This document shows positions 27,913 through 39,000 of a stretch of DNA of 64,000 nucleotides, piece by piece (position 1 is the stretch's first letter; every line of letters begins with the position of its first letter). Source of the DNA: Dickeya zeae NCPPB 2538 (lineage in GTDB: Bacteria > Pseudomonadota > Gammaproteobacteria > Enterobacterales > Enterobacteriaceae); contig NZ_CM001977.1 in assembly GCF_000406165.1 (NCBI RefSeq), forward strand, positions 890,689 through 954,688, in the 5' to 3' direction. The translations under genes were made by a program, and so were the position numbers. The notes beneath the pieces were generated by a model. The model was not told the origin of the DNA and searched no databases. It was given only the letters and a program-made list of their open reading frames with translations.

Positions 27913-29358
27913 TTAATTCTTCCCCACTTTATCTAATCCTAAATAGCCTAATTTTTCAGCTAATTCTAGTCGGCTATAGCGCCAGCCAGTTAATGACTCG
28001 ATATATTGCTTCTTAGCATCAGATAAAGCAGTTTGCGTATTAAGTAACTCCAGAATACTGCCTACTCCGTTTTCATAACGATGCTCTGCTGCATCATAAG
28101 ATCGTCTTGCAGTAAAAAGGAGATCTTGGGTTACAGGCAGGTTATTGGTCGCCACTGTCAGTGACTGATAACTTTTCCAGACATCAACTTCGACGTTATT
28201 CCGCACATCATCCAAGGACTGTTGTTTCTCCTCGATGTGCGCAATACCTTCTCTGATTTTATATTCCCGGGTAAATCCTTCAAATAAAGGTACTGATACC
28301 TGAACACCCACATAATTATCAGTATGCTTGGTCTTCAAATAAGGCTGCCCCAATCCTTCGTTCACGCGCTGATTGTCATGACTGGATTTTACGATAAGAC
28401 TTAAACTAGGCATTCCTTCTGCCTTAGTCTGATTTACATCTGCCTCTGCTGCTTTAAGCTGGGCCTGCGCAGCTAGAATGCCTGGATGGGTGCGTATTGC
28501 TTCATCAATCAAAGCCGATACTGATTTCTGAAAGTCATTATCAGGTTTAACTCCTTCATCAACGGCAGGTAATAAAATGGGCATGTCTGGCCTCAAGGCC
28601 AGATCTCCAGCAAGGATACCTATATCGGATTGCCAGTTTCCTTCAGACTTTGTGCGATTTGTTCTGGCTTGTAAGTAGGCCGTTCTTGCCTGTAATTCAT
28701 CTCCCTTTGATGCAGCACCATGCTCTTCTTTGCTAATTACAACATCAAGGCTCTTCTGGGCAATTCGTTCTGTTTCTACTGCAGCAGCAAGCTCTCCTGC
28801 TGCAGCCTGTGCGTTGTAATAATCTTTCGCTGTCGTAATAAAAACTGTCTGAAGTGTTTGCATGTGATTGGTTTGTGCAGCAATAAGCAACGCTCTGGCT
28901 TTATCAAGGGCTGCCGAGCGGCCGCCAAAATCATACAAAACCCAGTTCAACGATACACTACCAGAGTAACTAGGAGACGAATTACTAGAATTAAACGCTG
29001 AATGACCTGGAATCACTGTTTTTGAATCTTCTTTAATCTGTTGACCACTCAAAGAAAGCGTCGGTAAATAAGCACCTTTGGCCGTACCTAGAGCAGCGGC
29101 CTGCGCTTTTATTTGTGCCCAAGCTTCTCCAGTCTTTGGGTTATTACATAAAGAGCGCTCAACCGCATCAGTTAATAGTAATGGTTCTTTCACCGGTCCG
29201 AACTGGCAGGTCGGATTATTTACTAATGGAACTGCTGCTGTAGGGGGAATGTCTGTATCTGTACCAAAGATATCTGCAGCAATGACTTGTGATGGATGGG
29301 CAATACTAAATATAACGCCCATCACTGTACCTAAGTAATGTCGTAAAATAATGGTCAT
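27913..29358 (-). CDS. TolC-family outer-membrane channel of type I secretion
   Basis: 481 residues, signal peptide ending near VIAAD. Two structural repeats of the outer-membrane efflux protein family: LTDAVERSLCNNPKTGEAWAQIKAQ opens the first, LIDEAIRTHPGILAAQAQLKAAEADV the second; LNWVLYDFGGRSAALDKA and VSVPLFEGFTREYKI are the transmembrane beta-strand regions. It is the last gene of the secretion operon; its ATG overlaps the HlyD stop by one base. It supplies the dedicated channel for the giant protein encoded at 33066-40478. Confidence 0.9.
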   Translation of the reverse strand: MTIILRHYLGTVMGVIFSIAHPSQVIAADIFGTDTDIPPTAAVPLVNNPTCQFGPVKEPLLLTDAVERSLCNNPKTGEAWAQIKAQAAALGTAKGAYLPTLSLSGQQIKEDSKTVIPGHSAFNSSNSSPSYSGSVSLNWVLYDFGGRSAALDKARALLIAAQTNHMQTLQTVFITTAKDYYNAQAAAGELAAAVETERIAQKSLDVVISKEEHGAASKGDELQARTAYLQARTNRTKSEGNWQSDIGILAGDLALRPDMPILLPAVDEGVKPDNDFQKSVSALIDEAIRTHPGILAAQAQLKAAEADVNQTKAEGMPSLSLIVKSSHDNQRVNEGLGQPYLKTKHTDNYVGVQVSVPLFEGFTREYKIREGIAHIEEKQQSLDDVRNNVEVDVWKSYQSLTVATNNLPVTQDLLFTARRSYDAAEHRYENGVGSILELLNTQTALSDAKKQYIESLTGWRYSRLELAEKLGYLGLDKVGKN

Positions 29359-30773
29359 TATCTTTCCCTTAAACTTTCCTGAGTCATCCGGATTAATGGG
29401 TCAAAAAAGTATTCCCATACACGTCTTTTCCCTGTTTTTATCTCGGCAGTGATTGCCATTCCTGGTGTCAGATTTATCCACCGTTCTCCTACGTGAATAC
29501 GGTTTGTGTTGATATGGATGCGAGCGGTGAAATTCAGCTCATGTGTTCGATCCTGTACTGCGTCATTTGAAACTGACCTGACCGTTCCGGTGACATAGCC
29601 ATAGTAGGTATAAGGGAAGGCTTCTATTTTGATCACCACCTCTTGGCCTGTTCTTACAAATCCAATATCTTTATTCGCAATATGTACTTCAACCTCCATT
29701 GCATCATCCGGTACGATCTCCATCACCCTCTGTGCGCTGGTCACGACACCGCCGATAGTATGGACCTCCAGTTGCTGGACAGTACCTGCAACTGGCGAGG
29801 TGAGAACTAACAAACGCTGACGAGTTTTTGCTTTTATTTCATCCTCATAGCTTTGTTTAAATTGCTGTTCTGCTTTATCAAGCGCATCAAGCTGCTCTCT
29901 TCTGAACTGCGAACCTATAGATGATTTATCCGCTTTTTGTGCGACAATCGCTGCCTTCAGTTCATCAGCATGGCTCAATTTGGCGGCGAGATCATGCTCT
30001 TGCTCTAACGCGATCTGTTCTTTGGCAAGATAATCGTTTTTAGCGACGTAATTATCTTTGACCAGTGCTTTATAATTACTGGCTTGCTCGCGTGCCAATG
30101 GTGCAGTCGCACGCAGCCGATCAATATCATGAAGTGTACTTGCGAGTTCTGCCTGATGCTGAGCAAGTTCAGCATCAGAATGGGATATTTTATCCTGATA
30201 CTCATGAAAAATCCCTTCAGCAAAACGCGTTGCATTATGCAAGTCATCAGGACCTAGTCCGTCAACTGACGAGATAACCGGTTGGCGATTCTCTGTTTGT
30301 GCATCAAGTAATGCCCGCGCCCGTGCTGCTGCTAACGCAGCCTCAAGCCTTGAGGTCTGAGCTTTAGCAACATCAGCCTGAGCCTGGGTTGGGTCTAACT
30401 CCATTAATATGGCCCCGGCCGTCACCCACTGTCCATCTTCCACAGCAATACGACTCACAACACCGGTAATTGCTGGTTGGATCTCCTTGACTCGCGCATC
30501 CGGCACCAGCTTGCCTTTGGCAACAACCACAATATCAAGTTTTCCCAACAGCCCTATCAACATGACTGCGACAGCGAGCGCAACAATAACCCGCATCGCC
30601 CAACGAGGGGCTGGGTGAACAGGCGTTTCTGCTAACTCAATACTTGCAGGTAAAAAAGCAAGCTCATGTTCTTGACGGGGAACACTGTTCAATCGTTTAC
30701 GAATAGACCAGGAAGCAACAAGAACATCCCAATATCTACGTACCAGATCAAAAAAAGCGACTAATTTCAGCAT
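29358..30773 (-). CDS. HlyD-family type I secretion adaptor
   Basis: 471 residues. A short cytoplasmic N-terminus, one membrane helix (about 58-80), a lipoyl half-motif (ITGVVSRIAVEDGQWVTAGAILMELDP), a long coiled coil rich in Ala/Gln/Glu (about 130-300), the second lipoyl half (LTSPVAGTVQQLEVHTIGGVV) and a barrel domain ending in the HlyD signature PGMAITAEIKTGKRRVWEYFFDPL. It connects the ABC exporter to the TolC-like channel. 15 bases separate it from the exporter gene. Confidence 0.93.
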   Translation of the reverse strand: MLKLVAFFDLVRRYWDVLVASWSIRKRLNSVPRQEHELAFLPASIELAETPVHPAPRWAMRVIVALAVAVMLIGLLGKLDIVVVAKGKLVPDARVKEIQPAITGVVSRIAVEDGQWVTAGAILMELDPTQAQADVAKAQTSRLEAALAAARARALLDAQTENRQPVISSVDGLGPDDLHNATRFAEGIFHEYQDKISHSDAELAQHQAELASTLHDIDRLRATAPLAREQASNYKALVKDNYVAKNDYLAKEQIALEQEHDLAAKLSHADELKAAIVAQKADKSSIGSQFRREQLDALDKAEQQFKQSYEDEIKAKTRQRLLVLTSPVAGTVQQLEVHTIGGVVTSAQRVMEIVPDDAMEVEVHIANKDIGFVRTGQEVVIKIEAFPYTYYGYVTGTVRSVSNDAVQDRTHELNFTARIHINTNRIHVGERWINLTPGMAITAEIKTGKRRVWEYFFDPLIRMTQESLRER

Positions 30774-30788
30774 GATTATTTCTCGTCG

Positions 30789-32951
30789 CTACGATTGTTG
30801 AAGAGAAACCAAATGGGAATACAACCCTTTTTTATCGAGCAACTCGTTATGGTCTCCTTGCTCGGAAACCACTCCGTTTTCCATGACAAAAATGGTGTTT
30901 GCATGTCTTACTGCTGTAAGGCGGTGGGCAATGATAATCACCGTCCGCCCTCGACAAATTGCCGCCATATTTTGTTGAATGACACGCTCGGTTTCAAAAT
31001 CAAGGGCGCTGGTTGCCTCGTCGAAGATCAAAATACGGGGATTGGTAATCAGTGCTCGTGCGATAGCGATACGCTGGCGTTGACCACCGGAAAGACCTCC
31101 ACCGTGTTCTCCCACTCGCGTGTCATACCCTTCTGGCATTTCGCTAATAAATTCGTGCGCTCCTGCCAGTTTTGCCACGTGAATTACGGCATCAAGTGAA
31201 ATGCTGGGATCCGAAAGTGCAATGTTCTCTCGAATCGAGCGTCCAAAAAGGATGTTTTCCTGTAGCACAATCCCAATTTGGCGACGCAACCACGCCGGAT
31301 CAGCCAGCGCGATATCAATCCCATCAACCCATATGCGGCCCGCTTCGGGTAAATAAAGACGTTGAATCAACTTAGTCAGTGTGCTTTTTCCTGAGCCAGA
31401 ACGACCCACAACACCGATAATCTTGCCGGGTTGAATATCAAGAGAGACGCCATTAAGCACCAGAGGAGCTTCTGGCCTGTATCTGAAACGAACATTATCA
31501 AAACGTATTGCCCCGTTGATGCCCGGCTGAGACTGACGACTATGCTGAATTTCAGTACGGGTGTTCAGAATATCTCCCAGACGCTGCATGGAAATACCGA
31601 CCTGCTGAAAATCCTGCCATAATTGTGCGAGACGCAAAACAGGAGCAGCAACACGCTGTGACATCATATTAAAAGCGATTAATTCCCCCACAGAGAGACT
31701 GCCACTAATAACCAGTTTCGCGCCAAAAAAGAGTGTCAGTATAGTGACAAGCTTGCCAACCAGTTGAACCAACTGTTGCCCAATATTACTGATGTTATTA
31801 ACACGAAATGAAGCTGCCACATAAGCTGCCAGTTGATTGTCCCATTGGCGCGTAAAGAGAGGCTCAACTGCTGACGTTTTGACTGTTTCTATCGCGGAAA
31901 TTGTTTCAACCAGGAACGACTGATTATCGGCACCACGTGCGAATTTCTCATTTAGCCGACGGCGTAAACCCGGAACAATGATTGTGGTAATAACAGTGTA
32001 AACGGGGAGTGAAACCAGCACGATCAGCGTCAGTTTAATGCTGTAAAGACACATGACAGCGATAAACAAAATGGAGAAAATGCCATCTATTACAGCAGTA
32101 AGCGCCTGACCGGTGAGGAAGTTACGAATATTCTCTAGCTCTTTCACCCGGGCAACGGTATCTCCCACCCTGCGGGCAGCAAAATACCCAATAGGTAAAG
32201 CGAGAATATGTCGAAACATACGTGCCCCTAACTCCACATCCATACGATTGGTAGTATGTGAAAAGACATAATTACGCAGCCCAGTCAGTAATACTTCAGC
32301 AACCGCACTGACGAATAATGCAATACAAACCACACTTAGCGTGGAAAATGCGCGGTTGACCAATACCTTGTCCATGACTACTTGAAACATAAGCGGCGAG
32401 ACCAGGCCAAAAAGCTGTATCAGTGCTGAAACAAAAAATACCTCCAGCAATATTTTCCGATATTTGACAATAGCGGGAATGAACCAGGTGAAATCGAATT
32501 TTGCTAAATCACCAGTTAAAGACGCGCGGGATGCAAACAGTATCAGGCGGCCGTCGCAACGCTCAAACAGAATCGAAATATCGATCATGGTTGGTTTACT
32601 TGCACCTGACTCCAGAACTAATACCCGCTCACCATCACAGGCCGTGACAATAAAATGTTGCCCTTGCTTATCTAGAGCCAGCGCAGGAAAAGGCGTAGTG
32701 ACTACCCGCTTTTTTTGTACCTTGACCATCCTGGCTTTTAGGCCAAGCGAGCGTCCGGCTAAGATAATATCCCGATCCGACAAACGGGCAGAGCCTATTC
32801 CCGCTGTATGTTTTATCTGTCGGGCATCGGCAGCAAGTTTGTGATACCTGGCAATTAATACCAAAGCGACTATGCCAGCGTCTTCAACATCATTATGGCC
32901 TGTTGTCTGATTAGCTTGGGTATCAGTGTTGGATAATTGTGGCGAATTCAT
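30789..32951 (-). CDS. Type I secretion ABC exporter with C39-like domain (HlyB/RtxB type)
   Basis: 720 residues. The N-terminal region (about 20-145) has the C39 peptidase fold but no catalytic Cys (DAGIVALVLIA where peptidases have the Cys), the C39-like domain that binds unfolded RTX substrates. Six membrane helices follow (about 160-440), then the ATPase: Walker A GRSGSGKST, signature LSGGQRQRIAIARAL, Walker B ILIFDEATSALD, H-loop IIAHRLTAVRHA. It should export the upstream-encoded giant protein without cleavage. It is separated from that gene by 114 bases containing an intrinsic terminator. Confidence 0.95.
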   Translation of the reverse strand: MNSPQLSNTDTQANQTTGHNDVEDAGIVALVLIARYHKLAADARQIKHTAGIGSARLSDRDIILAGRSLGLKARMVKVQKKRVVTTPFPALALDKQGQHFIVTACDGERVLVLESGASKPTMIDISILFERCDGRLILFASRASLTGDLAKFDFTWFIPAIVKYRKILLEVFFVSALIQLFGLVSPLMFQVVMDKVLVNRAFSTLSVVCIALFVSAVAEVLLTGLRNYVFSHTTNRMDVELGARMFRHILALPIGYFAARRVGDTVARVKELENIRNFLTGQALTAVIDGIFSILFIAVMCLYSIKLTLIVLVSLPVYTVITTIIVPGLRRRLNEKFARGADNQSFLVETISAIETVKTSAVEPLFTRQWDNQLAAYVAASFRVNNISNIGQQLVQLVGKLVTILTLFFGAKLVISGSLSVGELIAFNMMSQRVAAPVLRLAQLWQDFQQVGISMQRLGDILNTRTEIQHSRQSQPGINGAIRFDNVRFRYRPEAPLVLNGVSLDIQPGKIIGVVGRSGSGKSTLTKLIQRLYLPEAGRIWVDGIDIALADPAWLRRQIGIVLQENILFGRSIRENIALSDPSISLDAVIHVAKLAGAHEFISEMPEGYDTRVGEHGGGLSGGQRQRIAIARALITNPRILIFDEATSALDFETERVIQQNMAAICRGRTVIIIAHRLTAVRHANTIFVMENGVVSEQGDHNELLDKKGLYSHLVSLQQS

Positions 32952-33013
32952 TAAGGTCTATGCCTTTTAAGTTGTATCTATCCTGGTAAAGCCATAAATA
33001 TGGCTAAGTACAC

Positions 33014-33055
33014 TATAAAAATCCGGCCTCAGGCTAAAAATAGCTCGAGGCCGGA
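33014..33055 (-). terminator. Intrinsic terminator between the giant gene and its exporter genes
   Basis: On the minus strand TCCGGCCTC pairs with GAGGCCGGA (33022-33055) with an inner AGC/GCT pairing around TATTTTTA, followed by TTTTTATA. It lies within the operon, ten bases after the giant gene's stop, so it should reduce exporter expression relative to substrate. Confidence 0.85.
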
Positions 33056-33065
33056 AAATCAGATA

Positions 33066-36000
33066 TTAATGCCAGGCTGCATCAAGGACAGGCTTGAGTT
33101 GTGTCATTTGCTCCTGACTCAATGAAGTTTGCCCCGCTGCAGGAGGAGTCATGGATGCCATGGTATTAATCAAATTATCTAATTGGGTGGTGACCAACGC
33201 GTGCCCATCTCCCGACTGGATAGCGAGCTGGTTTGATGCCCCTTCAAACCAGTTGCTGATATCCACTTTTTGATTTGTGCCAATCACTTCAGCCAGTAGG
33301 TCATTACCATTCTGACTAAACCACAACTGGTCGGCACTCACCGTTCCATTGAACAGCAATACATCGTCCTGTGTGGTATTTGTTATGCTAACTGTCAGGT
33401 TATCTTTGTTGTTTGCCAGAATAGTATCGAGAGAACCGTTAACAGTAAGGCCTGTGTTACTGCCGGTGACTGCAATGACATCACTATTACCTTGCACGGT
33501 AGCTAACAGATTATCCCCCGCTATTGAAATAGCGGTAGCGCCGCTAGTGAGTAGAGTGGCATTGTTACCAAGAACAGTAATGTTATTTCCCTGACCGGTG
33601 GTAGAAATGAGCTCATTATCTCCCTCGACCTGAATAAGGCTGTTGTTACCGGAAAGCACTAGCGTATCGGCCTTACCCTCCAACGTTATCGTCGCCTGAT
33701 CACCGGCGTTCGCAACGGCGTCTCCAGAACCACTGGCGGTCACCGTCACCCCATTACCTGTTACCATTACAGCAGCGGTATCCGCACTCAGGGAAACTGT
33801 TGTTGCATCATTGGTCTGGATAATATTATTGCTACCGGTCACAGCAAAACTATCTCCTGTACCACTAAGCGTGATGGCATCATTTCCTGACATTGAGACA
33901 GTATTTGAATTGCCGTTTAGGGTCAGGGTATTGCCCGTTTCCATAGAGACAGTATTGAAGTCTCCGTTCAGTAAATTGGTGGCAGTGGAAGCGGCTGTGG
34001 TGTCACTGCCATACCAGGAATTCACGACATTCAGCGCAGGTTTACCCTGCACACTGAAATCATCCGCAGCAACTTGTGCAGGATTAGCTTCCCAGTTCCA
34101 TAAATATGCCCCCTCCATCCAACTACCGACGCCATTCCATGCTTCGAAAAATGCTTCTAGCGCTCGGGTTTGCTGTTGGAAATCCACCCAGTGGAAACCA
34201 CTCCAGTCACCATTTAAGGTATTAGTCGCGTTTACGCTACGATATCCTACTTCGGTGAGGATCACGGGCTTATTGTAGGTTGTCGACAATGCATGATAGA
34301 AATCAATGGGAGACATATTGTTGAACAGCGCTGCTGTTGAGCTGTCGCTGGAAACACTATTCCATCCAGCCACCATCTGCGCAACGGTCGGATCGGTAAT
34401 ATTTGTCGGCGCTTCATACGCATTAGCACCGATAACGTCGACCTTATCCCAGAAACTCACGTTACCCGTTTCATTCCATGCTGAAGCATAAGTAAGTGGC
34501 CCAGAGTAGACCTGCCGTACAGCTGAGATAATGTCATCCCAGTATCCCTGATAAGCGCTACCACTGAGTGATGATAATTCCGTACCTACACTAAACATGC
34601 TGACATGCGTTGCCTGCGCAATGGCTGCGTAATGGAGAATAAAGGTTTTGTAATTTGCGAAAAACTGGTCGATGTTCGAAGGCTCAAGCAGCGCCCGCCA
34701 GGTTCCGTCAGTAATATCAATATGCGGTTTGAGTAATACGGATAAACCGTCAGCCTGCGATTGGGTAATCGCCAATTCGAGATTAGCATCTGACTCTGTA
34801 GCATCTGTCGGAGCAATGCTGTTACTGGTAACAGAATCCAAATATTGCGTGACGACCAGTTGAACGGAGTTTGCGCCAGTTGCCTGTAACGCTTGCAGCG
34901 AATCAGTAGAAGCGGCAGTAGCTAACTGGCCGTCCTTCGCTGATGTGTATCCAAAACCTTTGACCTGGAAATCGGTATTACCCGTGGTATTTCCCGTCTC
35001 AACAGCATGAAGAATTAAATTGCCCTGACTCATTTGCACTGTATTGGCAGAGCCTGAAAGTTCAAGTGTGCTGTCAGTATTAGCAACAATCGTATTGCTG
35101 TTGCCCGTTAACTGGAAACCAGCACCGGCAGCAAGGGTTGCTTGTCCCCCATTCATCAGGCCATATTGACCATTACCGTCAACCGTCAGTTGCCCGCCAT
35201 TTCCGCTAAACCCTGCTCCATTAGAATCACCGGTAAGAATGAGAGTGTCACTTGCCTGAGCATTAACCCAGTTATCGCCGCCATCCACTTCAATAGTCGC
35301 GGCATTCCCTGCTGTAACAATATTCCCATGCCCCTGTAATACGGCCTGAGCACCTGTATTGATTGTGACAGAACCGCTTTCCATAGCTAGTTTTTGTCCG
35401 GTACCTTGAACAGTTATTTCTCCGCCAGTACCGTTTACCGTAACAGTATTACCCGTTCCCTGATCTTCGATAATATTGCCGTTACCATTAGCAGTCATGC
35501 TATTCGATGAGCCTTGGATTTTGACGGTGTTCCAATTACCCTGCAAAGAGGCTGTGCTACCTGTGCCGGAAAAGGATAGTGCGTATCCGCTGCCATTAAT
35601 CGACACTGTATCCAAATTGCCCAAATTCATCGTATTACCACCGCCATTTAGCCAGGCTTGGCTATTATCAGCGAGAGTAATTGTATTACCGCTGGTATGC
35701 AGATCATTTTGTACACCATCAAGTAAGATTTTATCTTTGGAACCATTGGCATAGATGACATTTTGCTGGCCATGAATACTAAGATTATTGCCATCACCAT
35801 TGGCGTTGACGGTATCATTATTTCCTGAGACCACAATATAAGCATCGTTGCCGTTAGTAGTTAGGGTGTCATCGTTACCTTTTACCGTCGAAAATTCACG
35901 ATCACCGTTGGTCATGACGGTGGAGCTTTGACCAATCAGGTCTACCACGAAATCCCCCCCTTTAATGGTGACCAGATTGCGGTTACCGATCGTGACTTTA

Positions 36001-39000
36001 TTATCGATACCAGAAATCACGGCCTGCGTATCGTCAGAAATCGCCACGCTACCTTCGCCTATAGTCAGGGTGCTATTTTCACCCTGCAGCAGCACAATAT
36101 CTCCTGGGCCATTGGCAATAATATCGTCCGCTTCACCCTGCATCTGAATCCAGGCATTGGGTCCATTTGCTGTCACCATATTGTTATCACCCACAACGGT
36201 GACCACCGCCTGTGCACCATTAAGCGTGACGTTGTTATCCGCACCCTGCACAATTGCTGCTTGCTTATCACCATTTGCTATGACAACGGATGCACTGCCT
36301 TCAACCAACAACACCGAAGACCCTCCATTAACAACCAGAGAATCTGCATTACCGACGTGAACAGCGTCACCGGTGCCGTTAACGATAAGCTGGCTAGCAT
36401 CAGAGAGAACAATTTTGCCATTACCGGTACTCAATACATCGCCCGTTCCTGATATTTCAGCAGTGTTCCCCTGTCCATTGGCGGTAATGGTGTTCCCATT
36501 ACCAGAAACCAGTAATTTCTCGGTATCGCCATTCATGGTGACGGTGGCGTTATCTGCTTCCAGATAAACGTTAAAATTACCGCCATTGGCAACCAGGGTT
36601 TCATTATTTCCCAGCACAACGTCATCATTGCCGCCATTAATCGTCAGTGAATCCCCGTCAGCGAGAATCGCCGAACCACCAGATAAGGCAATGCTTTCCC
36701 CCTGTCCATCCAGATATACCGTATCACCCTGGCCATTAGCGGCCAGCACATTATTATTTCCTTCTACAAAGAAGGTGGCCTTATCACCATTAACAGTTAG
36801 ATTATTGCTATCCCCAACCATCGTCATGATGGCCATTCCACCATTCATCACAACCGTATCGTTCATTCCTTTAGCAATAGTATTGTTACCATCACCATTA
36901 ACTACGACCTGTGAGGCATTACCGTTAACCGCTGTCATGAATCCGCTACCGTTCACCTGCAAATTTTCGTTATCGCCGGTACGAATCACACCTTGACTTC
37001 CGTTAACTACAAGCTGGCTGCCATTAGCCATAAAGAGACTGGCACCGCCGATGTTTGCGGTATCACCTAAACCATCAATCACGACAACATCATGATTACC
37101 GTTCGCCCAGACAGTATTATTGTTTCCAACGACCAGAATATCGTTGTCATTGCCGTTCGCTGTGAGAGACGAGGCATTTCCTTCAATGGCGATGGTGAAA
37201 TTACCACCATTAATGGTCAGTTGGTCATTACTACCCAGCCCAACAGTATTAGCGATACCGTTAATAACAGATTGACTGTTATTCATTAGTAATAACGTAC
37301 TACTACTGGCGGTGGCAGTATCGTTAATGCCATTAATAACGACAGTGTTATTACTCCCGTTCGCAGTTGCTGAATTATTCGAGCCCTGGATGTCAATACT
37401 ATTAACATTACCGTTAGTGGTTAATGTTGAGCCGTTTCCTTCGAAAGCAACAGCAAAATTATTACCATTTATCAAACCTCTATCGTTATTATGCAACGTC
37501 ACCGCACTGCCAGCGCCGTTAATGGTTACCTGAAAGTTGTCTCTAATCGAAATACCATTCCCCGCCGCGCTGATCGCAATGCGATTCATGATCACTGCGT
37601 TATCTTGCAAGGCTACAGACTGAGTCTGGCTGGTTGCTGCTCCTGCCACGCTGCCATCCGGCAGAGAGCCATTATTGATTGTGCCAAAGGCTGAACTATT
37701 GAATGTGGATGCAACGATGGCGGCAATTTCCTGCCAAACCGGATTAACCGTGCTGTTCCACTGAGAACCTGTTGCCGGAGTTCCTTGTGCAAAACTGACG
37801 TTTTCAATAGGTTCCAGACTGCCGTCAGCAAAAACGACAGTTGCCACCCTGGAAATCTGATTACCGCTGGCGTTGACTGTCATGGCAGTGCTTTGCAGAC
37901 GGATAGCCTGAATACCAAGCTGCGTCAGCGTGAATGCCTGAGCCTGCGCAGTACCATTGCCGGAGGGGTCTACCAGAACCCTCAACTGGCTGAAGACCTC
38001 ATCAGTAGCGTCAATCACGCCATCATGATTAGCGTCAAAACTCTCCAACACGGAAAGCGCATCACTGGTGTCGGCTACCATGGACGGGTTAATAATTTGG
38101 GTTCCGGTTGCCGTTACCAGCGCCAGTACACCTGTATCTGCACCAATCCAGCCGGACAATATCGACTGACCAGTAATGTTGACCAGAGCATGGGATAAAT
38201 TGAGCGGTATAAGTTGAATCGCATGACCATCAAGACTCAATACCAGCGGGTCATCACCACCGCCGCCTCCATCCCCGCCTCCATCCCCACCGCCATCGCC
38301 GCTACCATCACGTCTGTTACCACCACCGTTACCGCCGTCACCGCCGTCACCGCTGTCGCCGCTGTCACCGCTGTCACCGCCGTCACCGCTGTCGCCGCTG
38401 TCGCCATTGCCGCCGTCACCGGAATCACTGTCATCATCGTCGCTACTGCCATCAACGCTAGACGTATTCTCTGTCTCCTGATCTGTTTCCAGGCTGTCGG
38501 CGCTGTTGGTCAGTTGTTGCTCCAGATCATGCCCAAATGTCGCAGGGATATCTGAGGTCAGCGAATATTGATCAGTGTTATCCATCCAATTGCTTAATGT
38601 CAGGCTTTCATTTTGTAAGGAGCTAACAGCAAAAGCATCGAATACGTTTGATTCTACGGGGCCGTTCAGCAAATTAGCTGAAAAGGAGGGCAATGAAACA
38701 GAATCGGGTACGGTAAGCGTGGCATTATTGAAAGAAAGTTGTACGCCTGTCGCATTCCAAATGGCTCCACCTGGAATATAGGCGGAGGTTCCCAGACCAC
38801 CGGGAGCTATATCGATAAGATTGGCAGTCAGGGCACCACCGGCATTCCAGGATGCATAATTATTAGTAAGCGCAGTCCAACTGAGGTTTCCCGCCTGGCT
38901 ATATAATGTTTCAGTGGATGTACCGTCAGAAAAATTAATGACCGATTTACTTAATGTACCGGTACCATCAGCACCGCTGTAAGTTTCAGTCATTGAAACC

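Noticed and set aside
38250..38444. Regular short repeats, possible CRISPR or VNTR locus
   Set aside because: The units are 9 bases, in frame, and code the Gly/Asp/Ser linker of the giant protein. There are no spacers.
35928..38555. Long plus-strand open frames opposite the giant gene
   Set aside because: They run antisense to the Asn-Gly and Gly/Asp repeats, whose codon composition removes stops on the other strand. No ribosome-binding sites or domain features.
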